Origin: Caulochytrium protostelioides
Lineage: Eukaryota > Chytridiomycota > Caulochytriomycetes > Caulochytriales > Caulochytriaceae
Reading direction: 5' to 3'
DNA: 64,000 bases
Assembly: GCA_003615045.1 (NCBI GenBank)
Contig: ML014139.1
Location: forward strand, 1-64,000
The notes under the pieces are model-generated. The model was not told the origin of the DNA, ran no database searches, and was given only the letters and a program-made list of their open reading frames with translations. Shown in pieces: positions 21,394 through 32,321 of the stretch. Position numbers and translations under genes: made by a program. How positions within the stretch are numbered: position 1 is the first letter of the stretch; each line of letters opens with the position of its first letter.

Positions 21394-22020
21394 CCTGGCG
21401 GTGCCGTCGCTGACCGCGAACCCGCGAAGGCACAAAAGGTTAAAGGGGGTTTGATGGGGGGATCGGCAACCGAGCGAAATAGACTCACGACGTTTCCCGA
21501 TCAAAAAAAAAAAAGAGAGAAAAGGGGGATCAATGATTACACAATAGGGGTCGCCGGCGATCCCTGCAGCGAAGCCTAGCGAGTGGATTGATATCAAGAG
21601 GGGGATGCTCCAAACGCCATGTCAGAACCACGCGCATTTCGGTAAACGGACACGGCATCAACGATGAAGAAGACGAAGCATGTCACGTCGGCCGTGGGTT
21701 CTTATATGAGATCGGGGCGACCTGCGCGCCGATGTTCTCCTCCCGCATCGGGATGCTCGCCCGGCTGATGCTAAGGGCCGCCGCCGCCCAGGTGGAACAG
21801 CGGACAGGTGGACCGACGGATCATCTTCGACGAGGCTCCCGCCCGCCTCGAGCGAGACGAAGTCACCGAGACGCCGCGTCACGTTGGCAACACGTAAAAA
21901 GGTCACGGCAGCATCGCCCCTGTGATGCCCGCGGGCCGGGCTGGTCGGCCGTGTGCTGCGTGGCGCTGAGAGCGCCGTGGGGCTGCAATGCGTTCAGTCG
22001 CCCCGCGGCGTGACGGCGCC

Positions 22021-22054
22021 GGTGTCGGTGTCGGTGTCGGTGGCGGTGGCGGTC
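22021..22054. repeat. GGTGTC/GGTGGC hexanucleotide repeat
   Basis: Three GGTGTC units followed by two GGTGGC units, in intergenic DNA. Confidence 0.8.
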
Positions 22055-22513
22055 CGGTATGCCCGCGACAGTCGCCGGCGACAGGCCGCTGAACACGGCG
22101 AAGGCGGAGCTGTTCTTTGACAGACGGCGGGCGGGCCGTGGCGGCCGGCGCCGCTCGACGGCGGACCGCCCGGGAGACGGCTGCTGGGACGCGTGACGGG
22201 TGGCGATGCCGCCGCTCGTGTCGAGAACCGCGGGCTTGACGGGTTGGTAGGTCAGCGCGGCTGCCATGGCGCTGGCGCCGGCCGCGATGCCGGCTCGCTC
22301 CAGCGGCAGCGGCGGCCTTGGCATCATCGCTGTCCTGGCGTCGTTGGCAGGCGACCGGCTTCAGGCGGGGCCGCCTTCCTTGCGTGAGCTGTCAACGGTC
22401 TCCAAAGCGGCTCGACAGCTCCTGCGCTCCTATGGTTGGTCCTGCCGCCTTTGTTTCTGCCTCCTTCTCGGGACAGAATGATTGGAGCGGTGTCACGCGT
22501 CGGAGCAGCCACT

Positions 22514-22572
22514 TCTCGGCCTCGGCATCGGCCTCGGCCTCGGCATCGGCCTCGGCATCGGCATCGGCATCG
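22514..22572. repeat. (CGGCMT) hexanucleotide tandem repeat
   Basis: About nine to ten alternating TCGGCC and TCGGCA units with no unique spacers, in intergenic DNA. Not CRISPR-like because there are no spacers. Confidence 0.85.
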
Positions 22573-23200
22573 ACCCCGGCCATGAAAGAAACCGGGCAAA
22601 TCGATCACTGAGCGGATGTCACCACAGAAGTGCGCTAGCGCACCAACACATGTCAACGACGCCAGCAACGCCAGCGACTCGGGCAATGCCACCGACGGAC
22701 GACTCTCGGGCATCCCAAGAATCGCAGGCATCGCAGACGCCCGACTGGAAGCAACCGATGGGTTGAATCGGCATCGCACTGAACCGCAGGCGCAGCAGGG
22801 TGGTGAATGCAAACGCAGGGCCCGCGCGATCACCCGGCAGGCCGCATGCCTTCCGTGCGCGCGGGTCGACGCCGCCTGGGCCTTCGCTGCCCTCCTCCGA
22901 GGTGACATCCGCGTGGCACGTCCCCATGGCGAGACCCACATCGCGAGGCGTCGTTCATGGTATGCATCGGAGCCTGCCGTCCAAAGCGCTGTGTCAAAGC
23001 TCACCCCGACCGCCATCTTTCACATTCACATCGCCACATCGGCGCTTCGTCAGTTATGCGCGGATGCACCAAGCAGCAGGTTGCAAAGTCGTGTGTGCTC
23101 ATCATGCATCTCTACGCTTCCACGGGCAGGAATTCTCGATTTCTGTGTCATCTCCCGCGAAGGGGCGTTGTGTTGCCATGGAGGCCGATGTCCCAAAAGG

Positions 23201-23217
23201 AGGGGGTTCAACCCCCT
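23201..23217. repeat. 17-nt palindrome AGGGGGTTCAACCCCCT
   Basis: Perfect inverted repeat around a single central C. Its right half begins the 13-mer CCCCCTTGAAGCG (23212-23224), which recurs exactly at 23890-23902. It resembles a tRNA T-arm, but no acceptor, D or anticodon arm is found at the proper distances. Confidence 0.6.
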
Positions 23218-24574
23218 TGAAGCGCCAAACCGGCGATCGGCAGACCGGCAACGGGCGTGGCCCCGTTTTCCAGGCACGACCTTGCGCCACCACCACCGCA
23301 CGCCCTCCCCGCCTTCACGGAGCCTTGCCGAGCGGCCCGTCGGCCCGTCTCGGATGGCGTACGGATCATGCTCTCGTAGCAGCGAGAACGCAGCGGTGCC
23401 ACAAGCCCCCGCGTTGCAGCCAAAGAGCAAGGACGGCGTTTGGCGCGTGCCACAGGCGACGCCATGGATGCGAATCAGGTTTTGTGGAACCGCGAACTCG
23501 TACGCCGGAAGCGATGGATCCACCACGCATGCCGCCTCGATGGAGGCTGAGGCACGTGGCCAACCGCGAACAGCATGGGCGGGGAGGACCATCGCGGGAT
23601 CGACGACCCGTCGTCAAAGAAACATGCTCAGTCGATTCCGCTGCCTCTGGCATGTTTCTCTCTGTGAGACGTCGGCGTGACCAGCGGTCCTCGGCGGGAT
23701 CAGAAGGACCGAATCGATAAAACTCCGTCGCGTGTACGGCATGACCGATGCGCAATCATGCAGCCGAGCCGGTTCGACGCCAACCAATTCGATTGAAGCG
23801 CTCAGCGCTCATCGCGCATCGGGGTTCCCAGAGCAGAAGCGCAGAAAACGAATGGCGTTCTGCAATTTTTGGGTTACGTGATGGTGGTTCCCCCTTGAAG
23901 CGGCAGGGTGTGCCACTGCAGCGTATCGCGGCATGCCACGTCGCAATCCGATCAAGTTCGTTCGGACAGATAAAAAAGTCCGCGTCAGGCCGTTGACTCG
24001 TTTGCGGACCGGGTCAGCAAGCAACGGCATGACAGCCTGTGCGAATCGGTCTCGGACGCGCCGTATTCCACTCGCTCAGGAGCGATCCACCACATGGATT
24101 CAGTCATGTGTACCATGCGGGCAGCGGCGATGGCCGCTTGACTTGAACGCGACCTCGTGTCGGTTCGGAACGGCGATGCTCGACCCGCCACTTCGTCCAA
24201 ACCGCTCCGTAGACTCATCGCAACCATGACTCGCTTGCTGGAGCGGCTGCTAGGGTACCACTGCCGGACTTGATCTTTTTCACCGTATTCGGCAGCTCGA
24301 AGCCTCACTTCCACCACGCCGCGGATCCTCAGCTGCATCATAACCCGGTCCCATCCTCCATAATCCGACTCTGATGCTTGCTTCAACCGCACCCGACCCA
24401 TGGTCCATTGACTGCCTGCTTCCCATCCACCATCCCATCCAGAGCTTACGCGGGCCATCGTCTCACTCTCAGCACTGTCCGGCGCCATTATCGCAGCGTC
24501 CTTTCGTACCGCTGCAGTGACCTTCCCGTCTGGGTGACTGATCCCTCGCTGCGGTGGAATCGAAAGCCTGCAAG

Positions 24575-25579
24575 ATGGCGGTCGATCGGCTGAGTCAGCT
24601 CACGGAGCCGCCGAGCAGGCCGCTCTCGCCATACGTGCCGCCGGCCGACCGCCACAGCGCACTGCGGGGCCTTGACAGCACCTCCGACTCGGACCATACC
24701 ATCGTCGTCGTGCCCATCAACACGCCGCTGCTGTCGAGTGACAATCACCACGCCCCGAGCAGGGACACCCAACGCATGGACGCGCTGCTCCACGATGCAA
24801 ACGAAGTCGCCGCCGCCATCCGCGACATCACGACGTCCACCGCCGACCTGCAGTCGCTGCATACCCGCCTTGCCTACGAGCCGTCCACGACGCACGCGCA
24901 GTTTCTGCAGACCCAGGTCGAGACGCTGCGCGGGCGGATCACCACCCAAATCAACGACACGCATGCGGCCCTGAAACGGCTGCTGACGGACTACAAGGGC
25001 GATGTGGACGCTCGCGTGATTGCGGCGCAGCAGGCGCTGCTGCTGCGCAATCTGCTGAATGCGGGCGAGCGCTTCCAGCGCGTGCAGCGATCCGCGGCGG
25101 CGCGCGTCCGCGAAGACGTGCGCCGGCAGCTCCGCATCATCTGCCCGACGCTGACGCAGCCCGAGGTCGACGCCGCGCTGAAGCCGCACTCTCAGCGGCT
25201 TTCCCGGGTCTTTGCGGAACAGCTGCATCACCTCGCCGACCAACGCGAGGACACCGGCATCGCGAAGGCGCGCCTCAAGGCGTGCCAGACCCAGAAGAAC
25301 GAGCTGCTCGCCATCGAGGAAAGCGTCAGCCAGCTCGTGACGCTCTTCGAGGAGATGGCGCAGCACCTCGACCGCCAGCAGGAGATCATGTATGCGATCG
25401 ATGACCACGTCTACCATGCAGCGACCCATATCGAGGAAGGCAGCAAGGATCTGAGCGGCGCGATCGAGAGCGCCAAAGCCGCCCGCCGCAAGATGTGGAT
25501 CCTCGTCGTGATCATCTGCTCGGCCGCCGGCTTCATGCTGCTTCTCTTCCTGATGCAAACACGCATGTACTTTGGCTGA
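24575..25579 (+). CDS. Qa-SNARE, syntaxin-1/Sso-like
   Basis: A plasma-membrane-type syntaxin that would pair with SNAP-25/Sec9 and synaptobrevin/Snc partners in exocytosis. It has 334 residues from ATG 24575; the frame is open seven codons further up but only from GTG. Residues ~65-215 are helical, as in the regulatory Habc bundle. The SNARE motif (~245-305) contains ELLAIEESVSQLVTLFEEMA and HLDRQQEIMYAIDDHVYHA, with Gln at the zero layer, placing it in the Qa class. A basic juxtamembrane stretch (KAARRK) precedes the C-terminal membrane anchor (MWILVVIICSAAGFMLLLFL), which ends close to the C-terminus. Habc is more diverged than the SNARE motif. The acidic/Ser N-terminus may bind a Sec1/Munc18 protein (inference). 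Convergent with gamma-tubulin. Confidence 0.85.
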   Translation: MAVDRLSQLTEPPSRPLSPYVPPADRHSALRGLDSTSDSDHTIVVVPINTPLLSSDNHHAPSRDTQRMDALLHDANEVAAAIRDITTSTADLQSLHTRLAYEPSTTHAQFLQTQVETLRGRITTQINDTHAALKRLLTDYKGDVDARVIAAQQALLLRNLLNAGERFQRVQRSAAARVREDVRRQLRIICPTLTQPEVDAALKPHSQRLSRVFAEQLHHLADQREDTGIAKARLKACQTQKNELLAIEESVSQLVTLFEEMAQHLDRQQEIMYAIDDHVYHAATHIEEGSKDLSGAIESAKAARRKMWILVVIICSAAGFMLLLFLMQTRMYFG

Positions 25580-25865
25580 TGGCATCTAGAAATATTCATG
25601 CGTGTCTCCCAACCATAGTCGTCCTGTGATGCATCCCGCTCCGGAGCATCAAACCCCGCCATGTGTATTCGGTACCCACTAATGTTGCTATATAGTCCTT
25701 TATTTTGAGTTGATGTTGTTTAGTTGCTTGGATCCCCCGTAATTACTTTTGTTCCGCCTCCCATCTTCACGACGTTGTTGTTTTCCATATAAATTAGCAT
25801 AAAGAAGAACCCTGTCATGGACACCACGTGAAAGGGGGAGAGGACGCGGGAGCGCCAGGGCCAGA
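25580..25865. other. AT-rich convergent 3' region
   Basis: 286 bp between the SNARE and gamma-tubulin stops. It is AT-rich, especially 25680-25805, with runs such as TATATAG and CATATAAATTAGCATAAAG, and probably supplies polyadenylation signals for both transcripts. Confidence 0.5.
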
Positions 25866-27452
25866 TCAGCCCATGCGCGAGCTCATATCGTAGGTGGCGG
25901 CCGGCGCCGCCGGCGCACGGTCGTACGGCACACTGTGGGAGGTTGCCGCCCCGCCGGCGCCCGCGGTGCCCGCAGGCCCTTCCAGCTGGCCATACCCAGG
26001 CTTCTGCATATCCTCGTACTCGCCAATAAGCTCCATCACGACCTCGCGCGAGGAATCGAACTCCTCGAGCCCGTCCGAGAAGATGCGCTCGCGCTTATAC
26101 TGCTCGAGGAAGGCGTTGCGCTTGCGCAAGCGGTCATACTGGTCGACGGTGCGGCGGAAGAGCCCCGCGATGGCAGTGTGGTTGGCGAGCATGAGGCCTG
26201 AGACGCGGTGCGGCGTGCGCACATAGGGGCTCGACTTGCTGAGCGCGACCTGGATCGAGGCCGGGCCCCACGGGATGAACTGCGCCAGCCGGCGCTCGCG
26301 CAAACGCAGCAGCGACTTGTGGACCTCCGTCGGGTCGGCCTCGCCCTGGATGATGTTGAGGATCGAGACGTAGCAGGACTGCTTCGACGGGTGCGTCGAG
26401 ACCATGCGATTCTTGGGCTGTAGCAGACGCCGCATCACATCCAGCACCGTCGTTTTTCGAACGTTGCTGTGCGCCGTGGCGTTCGGTGTGGTTCCGGCCG
26501 CCGGCATGCCCGCCATCCCACCGGCGCCCGCCGCGGCGCTCGGCATCCCATCCTGGGCCATCGGCGTCGGCAGATGCATCGCCGACGCGGATGTGGGCGG
26601 CGGCGCGTCGCCGCTCGAGACCGTAAAGGGTGTGTAGGAGGTCATTAGGAAGTGCGCGCGGCTGGTCGGGATGAGCCCGGCGAGCAGCCCGACGAGGTCG
26701 TTATTCATATAGCCCGGGTACCGAATGGTCGCCGTGCTGGCGGCCATGACGGTCGAGACGAGCTGGTTGGTTTGTGTAAACGTAGGGTTCTTGATGTGGA
26801 GCATGTCCGACGCGATGCGGTTGAGCGCCGCGTTGTCGAGCACGACCACCGAGTCGGCGTTGAGCGTCAGCCGCTTCAGCGCGAGCATCGAGTTATACGG
26901 CTGGACCACGACATCGCTCGTTTCTTCGTTGTTCGGGAATACCGAGTACGTCTGGATGATCTTCTTGGGGTAGCGGTCATTGAGCGCTTCGAGCATGTAG
27001 GACCCGAGGCCAGACCCTGTCCCGCCCGCAATCGAATGCAGTAGCATGAAGCCCTCGAGTGAGTCCGAACCGTCGGCTTCGCGGTCGATCATCTCGATCA
27101 CCTCCTCGTGCAGCTGCTCGCCCTGGCTGTACCCCAGGGCCCAGTTGTTGCCCGCGCCGCCGCCATGCGTCGAGAGAAAGATGTTTTCCGGGTTATAAAG
27201 ATTCGCATACGGGCTCGTGAGGATCGTGTTGACGACGCGCGGCTCCAGGTCGAGGAGGATCGCGCGGGGGATGTAGTGCTCATCGTCGGCCTGGTAGAAG
27301 AAGACGTCCTTCCGGTCGCCGGTATCGGTATGAACGTCCTGCAGAATCCCGTCGGGCGAGATCCCGTGCTGCGCACACAGCTGGCCCCAGAACTCCTGGC
27401 CAATCTGGTTGCCGCACTGCCCCGTCTGGAGCGTGATGATCTCACGCGGCAT
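25866..27452 (-). CDS. TUB4: Gamma-tubulin
   Basis: Gamma-tubulin nucleates microtubules in the gamma-tubulin complex at the spindle pole body or basal body. The 528-residue protein starts at ATG 27452 ([20 protein letters not shown]). The GTP-binding tubulin signature is [16 protein letters not shown] at ~140-155. Typical gamma-specific segments include [20 protein letters not shown], the [23 protein letters not shown]-like region and [20 protein letters not shown]. It is longer than the usual ~450 residues because of an Ala/Gly/Pro/Met-rich insertion of about 50 residues after TSYTPFTV (~280-330), before [11 protein letters not shown], and a Gly/Ala-rich C-terminal tail. The insertion is in frame, with no clear GT-AG borders, so it is more likely protein than intron. 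No introns are needed. Confidence 0.96.
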   Translation of the reverse strand: MPREIITLQTGQCGNQIGQEFWGQLCAQHGISPDGILQDVHTDTGDRKDVFFYQADDEHYIPRAILLDLEPRVVNTILTSPYANLYNPENIFLSTHGGGAGNNWALGYSQGEQLHEEVIEMIDREADGSDSLEGFMLLHSIAGGTGSGLGSYMLEALNDRYPKKIIQTYSVFPNNEETSDVVVQPYNSMLALKRLTLNADSVVVLDNAALNRIASDMLHIKNPTFTQTNQLVSTVMAASTATIRYPGYMNNDLVGLLAGLIPTSRAHFLMTSYTPFTVSSGDAPPPTSASAMHLPTPMAQDGMPSAAAGAGGMAGMPAAGTTPNATAHSNVRKTTVLDVMRRLLQPKNRMVSTHPSKQSCYVSILNIIQGEADPTEVHKSLLRLRERRLAQFIPWGPASIQVALSKSSPYVRTPHRVSGLMLANHTAIAGLFRRTVDQYDRLRKRNAFLEQYKRERIFSDGLEEFDSSREVVMELIGEYEDMQKPGYGQLEGPAGTAGAGGAATSHSVPYDRAPAAPAATYDMSSRMG

Positions 27453-28157
27453 CGCGGCCAATCAGAGAAGCAGCAGGCGTGCTCGCCCTTCGGCCACGCG
27501 ATCGGAAGGAAAGAAACCGCAAACGGGACGCTGGTGGATCGATGCCAGGATGCCAAGAAAGCGGCCAACAAGGGTGCAAGGACAGGTCTGGGTCGCCAGC
27601 GAGAGCCGGTTTCGTTCAAGACGCCCCGGTGCCTTCACGATGGCAGGAAGTCAGCAACGCTCCATGCTCGGCCGACGCGTGGCGAAGGCGTGATGCATGA
27701 TGCGTGATGCCTTCGCCGCCGCTGGCTTTAGCCGAGCCCTTTCGACGCCCCCATGCGTCGCTCTCATCCCCGCGCGGCGTCCTCCTGCGGCTACGTCCCC
27801 GAGCTTGCGGCATGGCGGGATGTGGCGTGGCCTGGCGTGGCGGTGGGGCCACGGCCGCGTGGACTCCCATCACTCCAGTTAAGCGCGGCAAGACGGCGCC
27901 CCACATGAACGGAGTGCTGTATACCCCGATGCCGTCTACGCCAACGGCGGCCAAAAGAAGGATACGTCGATCCGAGCCCTTTCCGTATTCGACGCGATTC
28001 TCTAATTGGATCGATAAAGACAATGCTCAGATCTAGGAGAACCAGATCCGATTTCCGTAGTCGTGACCGCCCCTCTGTCGTGCCCGAAGTGGACCGCGTC
28101 TCGTATCAGAAAGTGTATTGAAACACCATGGGAGTTCAGATCGCGTGCTATCGCGAG
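27453..28157. other. Region between gamma-tubulin start and PIG-O stop
   Basis: 705 bp containing the gamma-tubulin promoter and the PIG-O 3' end. A CCAAT sequence at 27457-27461 directly abuts the gamma-tubulin ATG, which is too close to be a normal upstream element. No gene seen. Confidence 0.45.
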
Positions 28158-28214
28158 CTATATTTGCTTGCGTTCAGACGACAACGACGACAACGACGAC
28201 GACGAAAGCGATGA

Positions 28215-28246
<32 letters not shown>

Positions 28247-31200
28247 ACGGCAGGGGTGGACGTTCCGCGGCGCGGCGCGGGCGGTAGGGCAGAATGACGC
28301 CGGCATTCGCAAAGAGCTGCAGGAATGAGCGGTAGGCGACGGCTGTCCGCGCCAGCGCCGCGAGCGCCACGGCCGCCGCGATCCCTTCGGCCACCACTAG
28401 CGCGAGCGCCGCAAAGACAAACCGAGGCGCCCACACCCGCCACACCATCAGGTGCCGCCTAAAGTGGCCCGAGAACGCGACCACGGCGGTGGCATGCAGA
28501 GCGATCAAGGCGGCCCAGCCGAGGAGGGCCGTCAGCGCTTCACCATGCATGCGGCGCTCCGCGCGACGCGTCACGGCCTCATCAGCGTCGTCACGCGCCA
28601 CGTATAGCGCCTTCATGGCCAACGGATCGGCACCTACGTCGGTGACGTGAGTAGCACCCAGTGGCGGCGGGATCGGGGCCGGCGCAACCACGAGAGGCCG
28701 TTTCCACACGGCTAGCAGCACCGCGCCCAGACCGCCGAAGGCCACGTACGCACCAAACGTGTTGAGGCCCACGAGCAGGGGCGCAAGCCACATGTTCACG
28801 TCACCCGAGGCCTCGGCGCCGATAAATGCCGCGTTCCACTGGATCGACGAGAGCGTGGCCTGGTGGCCGGTCGCAAAGAAGTAGCGGTGCGCGAGCAGGG
28901 TCAGCACGACCAGGTGCAGGAACATGCGATGGCCGCTGGGTGCGCCACGAGGCTCAGAGACAGGGTCGGTGCCCGCGTCGCGGGCATCATGGGTGATGGG
29001 CGCGAGATCACGCCATGCTGCGTGGATTTCGAGCAAACAAATCATCTGCAGGAAGCCGCAAACAGCCATGATCGTGCCCATCGGCGGCAGGACGAGGGTC
29101 CAGATCGCCACAATCACCGCCATCAGCAGGAGCATCGCGGCGCCGATGGCATTCGGAATGCCATGGAACACGAGCTGGCCAGCCGGCTTTCCCGTGGCGG
29201 ACGACAGCGACGGTGACAATGTGGGGCTGGCACGGATCTCAAATGCGGTGGTCGCCGAGTTGGAACCCCACAGGACGAGGGGCAAGAGCACAGCGACAGG
29301 GAAGCCCCATGCCGCCGTGAGCCGCTTGAGCCCGATCCATCGCGCATGCGCCGCATCAGCCGCCCAGGCCGTGGCGTCCTGACCGGCCGACAAATCAAAG
29401 GCCCGATGGCTTTCCCATGTGTCCAGCGACCAGTAGAGCCATGACAACACCAGGGCGAGCGGCAACGCAAAGAAGCACTGAACGCGCGCCGCGCCCCGCA
29501 AGTTGTCGGAAGCGTGCAGCGTGGCGGCCAATCCGCCGAGGAAGGCCAGATACGCGATGGCAAGGCAGGGAATCAGGAATCGCGCCGGGATCGCAGCGGC
29601 GCCGGAGAGCGGCGCGACGGCCTCGGTCGCCGACTGGGTCGGATCGGCCTCGGGCACCCAAGGCCCCGTGAAGAACGTGGGCGTGCAGAAGGGATGCATT
29701 TCTTCGCGGCACACGGTGATGGATTGAGACACCCGGTTCAGGACGAGGAACGCGAAAGACATCAACAGCAGCTGGACCCGGGCGAGGCGGTTCCGGGCCC
29801 GGGCAGGTGACAGGGCACTGCCCATCTGTACGAGCGCGTATGTGCCTAGCAGGAACGCCGTTGCGGGCTCTTCGTAGATTGTGAAACTGTCGGAGGCCAC
29901 CGAGACGCCGTGCATCACGAGCAAGGTGGTGCCGAGCACCAGGCTCAGCGGCGAGCTGGCCGGATGTGCGTACCAGCTGCGTGCTGATTCGAGGAATGAC
30001 GGCGAGGTGGACGGCGTTGAAGAAAGCAGGGGTGCCGAATCCTCCCCTTGTTTTTTCGAGCCAGTGATGGAGCCCCTCGGACTTGACCCCTGCATCGAGG
30101 ATGAAGTATCGACATCGTCGAGAGTCCAGGCACGGGCCCAGGCGACGCGGCGCAACAGGAAGCAGCCCAGCGCAATGCGGATCCCCCCAATCGTCATTCC
30201 CAGCACGATGCCTGTCAGTACCTCATGGCGCATGGCCAGCGACGTCTCGGCCGACAGATCTAGATCCACAAGCGACAGCACAAACAGCACTGGCTGGAAC
30301 CAGCCGACCACACCGCCCAGCAGGCCGCCGCGGATCAGACTCCGCCACTCGCGCGGATGCAGCGTGGCGCACGGACCCATCTCGGTTTCGCTGGCGGTGT
30401 CGGCGGGCCCAACCACGCCAACGCGGTAACAGAGCGCCGCAGCGAGCAGCGTGGTGGCCAGCATGCCAAGTGCACCGAGTATGATACACGGCACATCGAA
30501 CCGCGCCCACATGCGACGCGCCGCAATCAACGCGGCGCGGGTAAAGTGGGCATAGGCAATGTATGCATCGAGCAAATCCTCATCAACGGCATGCTCGCTG
30601 CTCGCGCTGCCGGCGAGCCCTGTGCGGGGCCAACCCCAGCGGCCTCGCGTCGCCGAATCGGCCGACAGGGCCGCGTAGCGCTCTTCGGCCTCGCGGAACA
30701 GGATGCGGACATGGTCGTCGCCGATGCCGCTGCGTGAGCGGTCACGCCCGCGCTGCCCGCCTTGCTTGGCAGTGCCGTGGTGACCATGGTCGGCGCGGTG
30801 ATCGCCTGTCGCGGCATGCTGGCCGCCGAATGGTCGCGACGTCGGCGCGCTGTAGCTCTCAATGTAGTGGTAGATTTGGCGGGCATTCAACTGCGCGGCA
30901 TGCAGGAGCTCGTTCAGCGCGTCGTGCGGTGTAGCACCGTGAAGAAAGAGCTCGGGTATCAGGGATCCCAGGTTGCCGAACGGCACCGGCAAGCCGGTCA
31001 GCAGGCAGAACGACGGCACAAAATCGATCTGCGGCAGGGTGCGCTCGCCCTTTAATTCCACAAGCGGCGCATCGCTTCCCAGAGGAATGGCCTTGAGCCG
31101 CTCACGGATCTGCGTCATCAGGGATTCCCGCTGGTCTTGTGGCAGGTCTGACAGCGGCCGCGATTTCGAATAGGCAAAGAACCCGGCATTGAGCTCGTTC

Positions 31201-32321
31201 TCGCTGTCGCCACCATGATCACCCTTGGCGTCCATGCCGTGGTCGCCCATCAGAAAGACGATAGTATCGTCGTCCATTTCTTGAAAGACGCGCTTGATCC
31301 AGTCGTTCATCTGCGTCAGCTTCAATGCCATCTCGGGGTGCTCGGGGCCATAGCGGTGGCCGGCATGATCCACGCCGAGGAAGTGGGCGATCAACACGTC
31401 CCACGAGCTGCTCGTGTCCTCAGTCAGCGCCGGGTAGAGGTGACTTGCAACGCCATTGTCGACCGTATGCAGATCATACACGACAAGCGACGGGTACGGA
31501 TAGCTCGTGTTAAACGTGTTGGGAAACAGGCTCTCCCATGTATCGTCACCCATGAACGTCACATTGCGCCCGGCATTGATCGCCTGCCACACAATGTTGT
31601 CTTCGGTAATGAGCGCGCCGCCAAAGTTACTCCCGGCGTCAATGAACGTGGGCAACCCGCCAGTCGTGACGCCCTTGATCCGCTGCATCGTCGTGGTGGG
31701 TGGATCGGCTCGAACTTGGATCCGCAGACTGTGGTCAGGGCGCGTGCGCAGCATCTCATCAAAAACCGGCAGCTTGTTGAGATAGTACGGCGTCGTGTCA
31801 GGGTCTTTGGTAGCATCGTGCAGCGTGAAATCGTACCGCAACGCGTCAATCACAATGAACACGGCCTTTTTCCACCGACGTGGCCGCCATCCTTCATTAG
31901 TGGCTACCGGTGGAGGTGGCGGTGAAAACGTGGGTGATAACGGCTCACCAGAATCGGCATCGCTGTCGACCAGATCAGCATCCGCCTCGACGACGCTCTC
32001 GCCGTGATGGCCGTCCCAATGAAATGTGCTGGGGGCGCCGCGGTGATCCGAATGAAACGCCGCCGGCGGCTGCATACTGCTGAACAAGGAGAGCTCGCGC
32101 CGCATCAGCAAAAAGCCCGTGGAAAAGACCGAGAGACTCATCACATGCAGGGCCAGAATCAGCAGCAGCCAGATCCCGTGGCGCCAGATGCGCGGGATCA
32201 TCGGGCTGATCACCGCGATGGGCACGGCATGATCGCCGATCGGAGATGTCGATGGGGGCAACGATCGCGTCCCCGCCATGGCCGGCGCCCCGGTCCCTGC
32301 AGTCGTGGCGGACTCGGTCAT
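28158..32321 (-). CDS. GPI13: GPI ethanolamine phosphate transferase 3 (PIG-O/GPI13)
   Basis: An ER membrane enzyme that adds phosphoethanolamine to the third mannose of the GPI precursor, the group later used to link proteins. The 1387-residue protein starts at ATG 32321. A membrane anchor (~45-75) is followed by a lumenal alkaline-phosphatase-fold domain: VFIVIDALRYDF (~152, metal-binding Asp), PTTTMQRIKGVTTGG (~205, nucleophile Thr region), WDVLIAHFLGVDHAGHRYGP (~300-320) and MGDHGMDAKGDHGGDSENEL (~355-375). LHTVDNGV is typical of PIG-O rather than PIG-N or PIG-G. The second half is a multi-pass membrane region. It is longer than yeast or human proteins (about 1020-1090), mainly in linkers. 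The end is an unusual Pro/Ser-rich tail encoded by GAC-type repeats. Confidence 0.93.
28173..28256 (-). repeat. GAC/GTC triplet repeat encoding the Ser-rich tail of PIG-O
   Basis: Interrupted ACG/GAC units on the plus strand, read on the minus strand as Ser (TCG) codons with some Leu. It occupies the last ~30 codons of the PIG-O gene. Confidence 0.75.

Larger units (their letters stand above)
21394..24574. other. Long intergenic region, no recognisable gene
   Basis: About 3.2 kb between the CSL start and the Qa-SNARE start, the largest gap in the window. The part next to CSL has an A12 run and purine-rich DNA (21503-21530). Hexanucleotide repeats lie at 22021-22054 and 22514-22572. A 17-nt palindrome sits at 23201-23217, and a 13-mer is shared by 23212-23224 and 23890-23902. 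From about 22600 on the base composition is more balanced than in the coding regions. Reading frames up to ~350 codons exist but have no domain, no homologous look and no consistent codon bias. Confidence 0.5.

Noticed and set aside
22514-22572. Possible CRISPR-like repeat array
   Set aside because: Simple hexanucleotide repeat without spacers, in a eukaryotic genome.
23190-23225. tRNA-like T-arm (GGGGGTTCAACCCCC)
   Set aside because: No acceptor, D or anticodon arms at proper distances on either strand.
22616-23680. 354-codon plus-strand frame in the long gap
   Set aside because: No conserved motif, codon use unlike the real genes, and the hexamer and palindrome repeats nearby suggest non-coding DNA.
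27457-27461. CCAAT box of gamma-tubulin
   Set aside because: It abuts the start codon, so it is unlikely to act as a normal upstream element.
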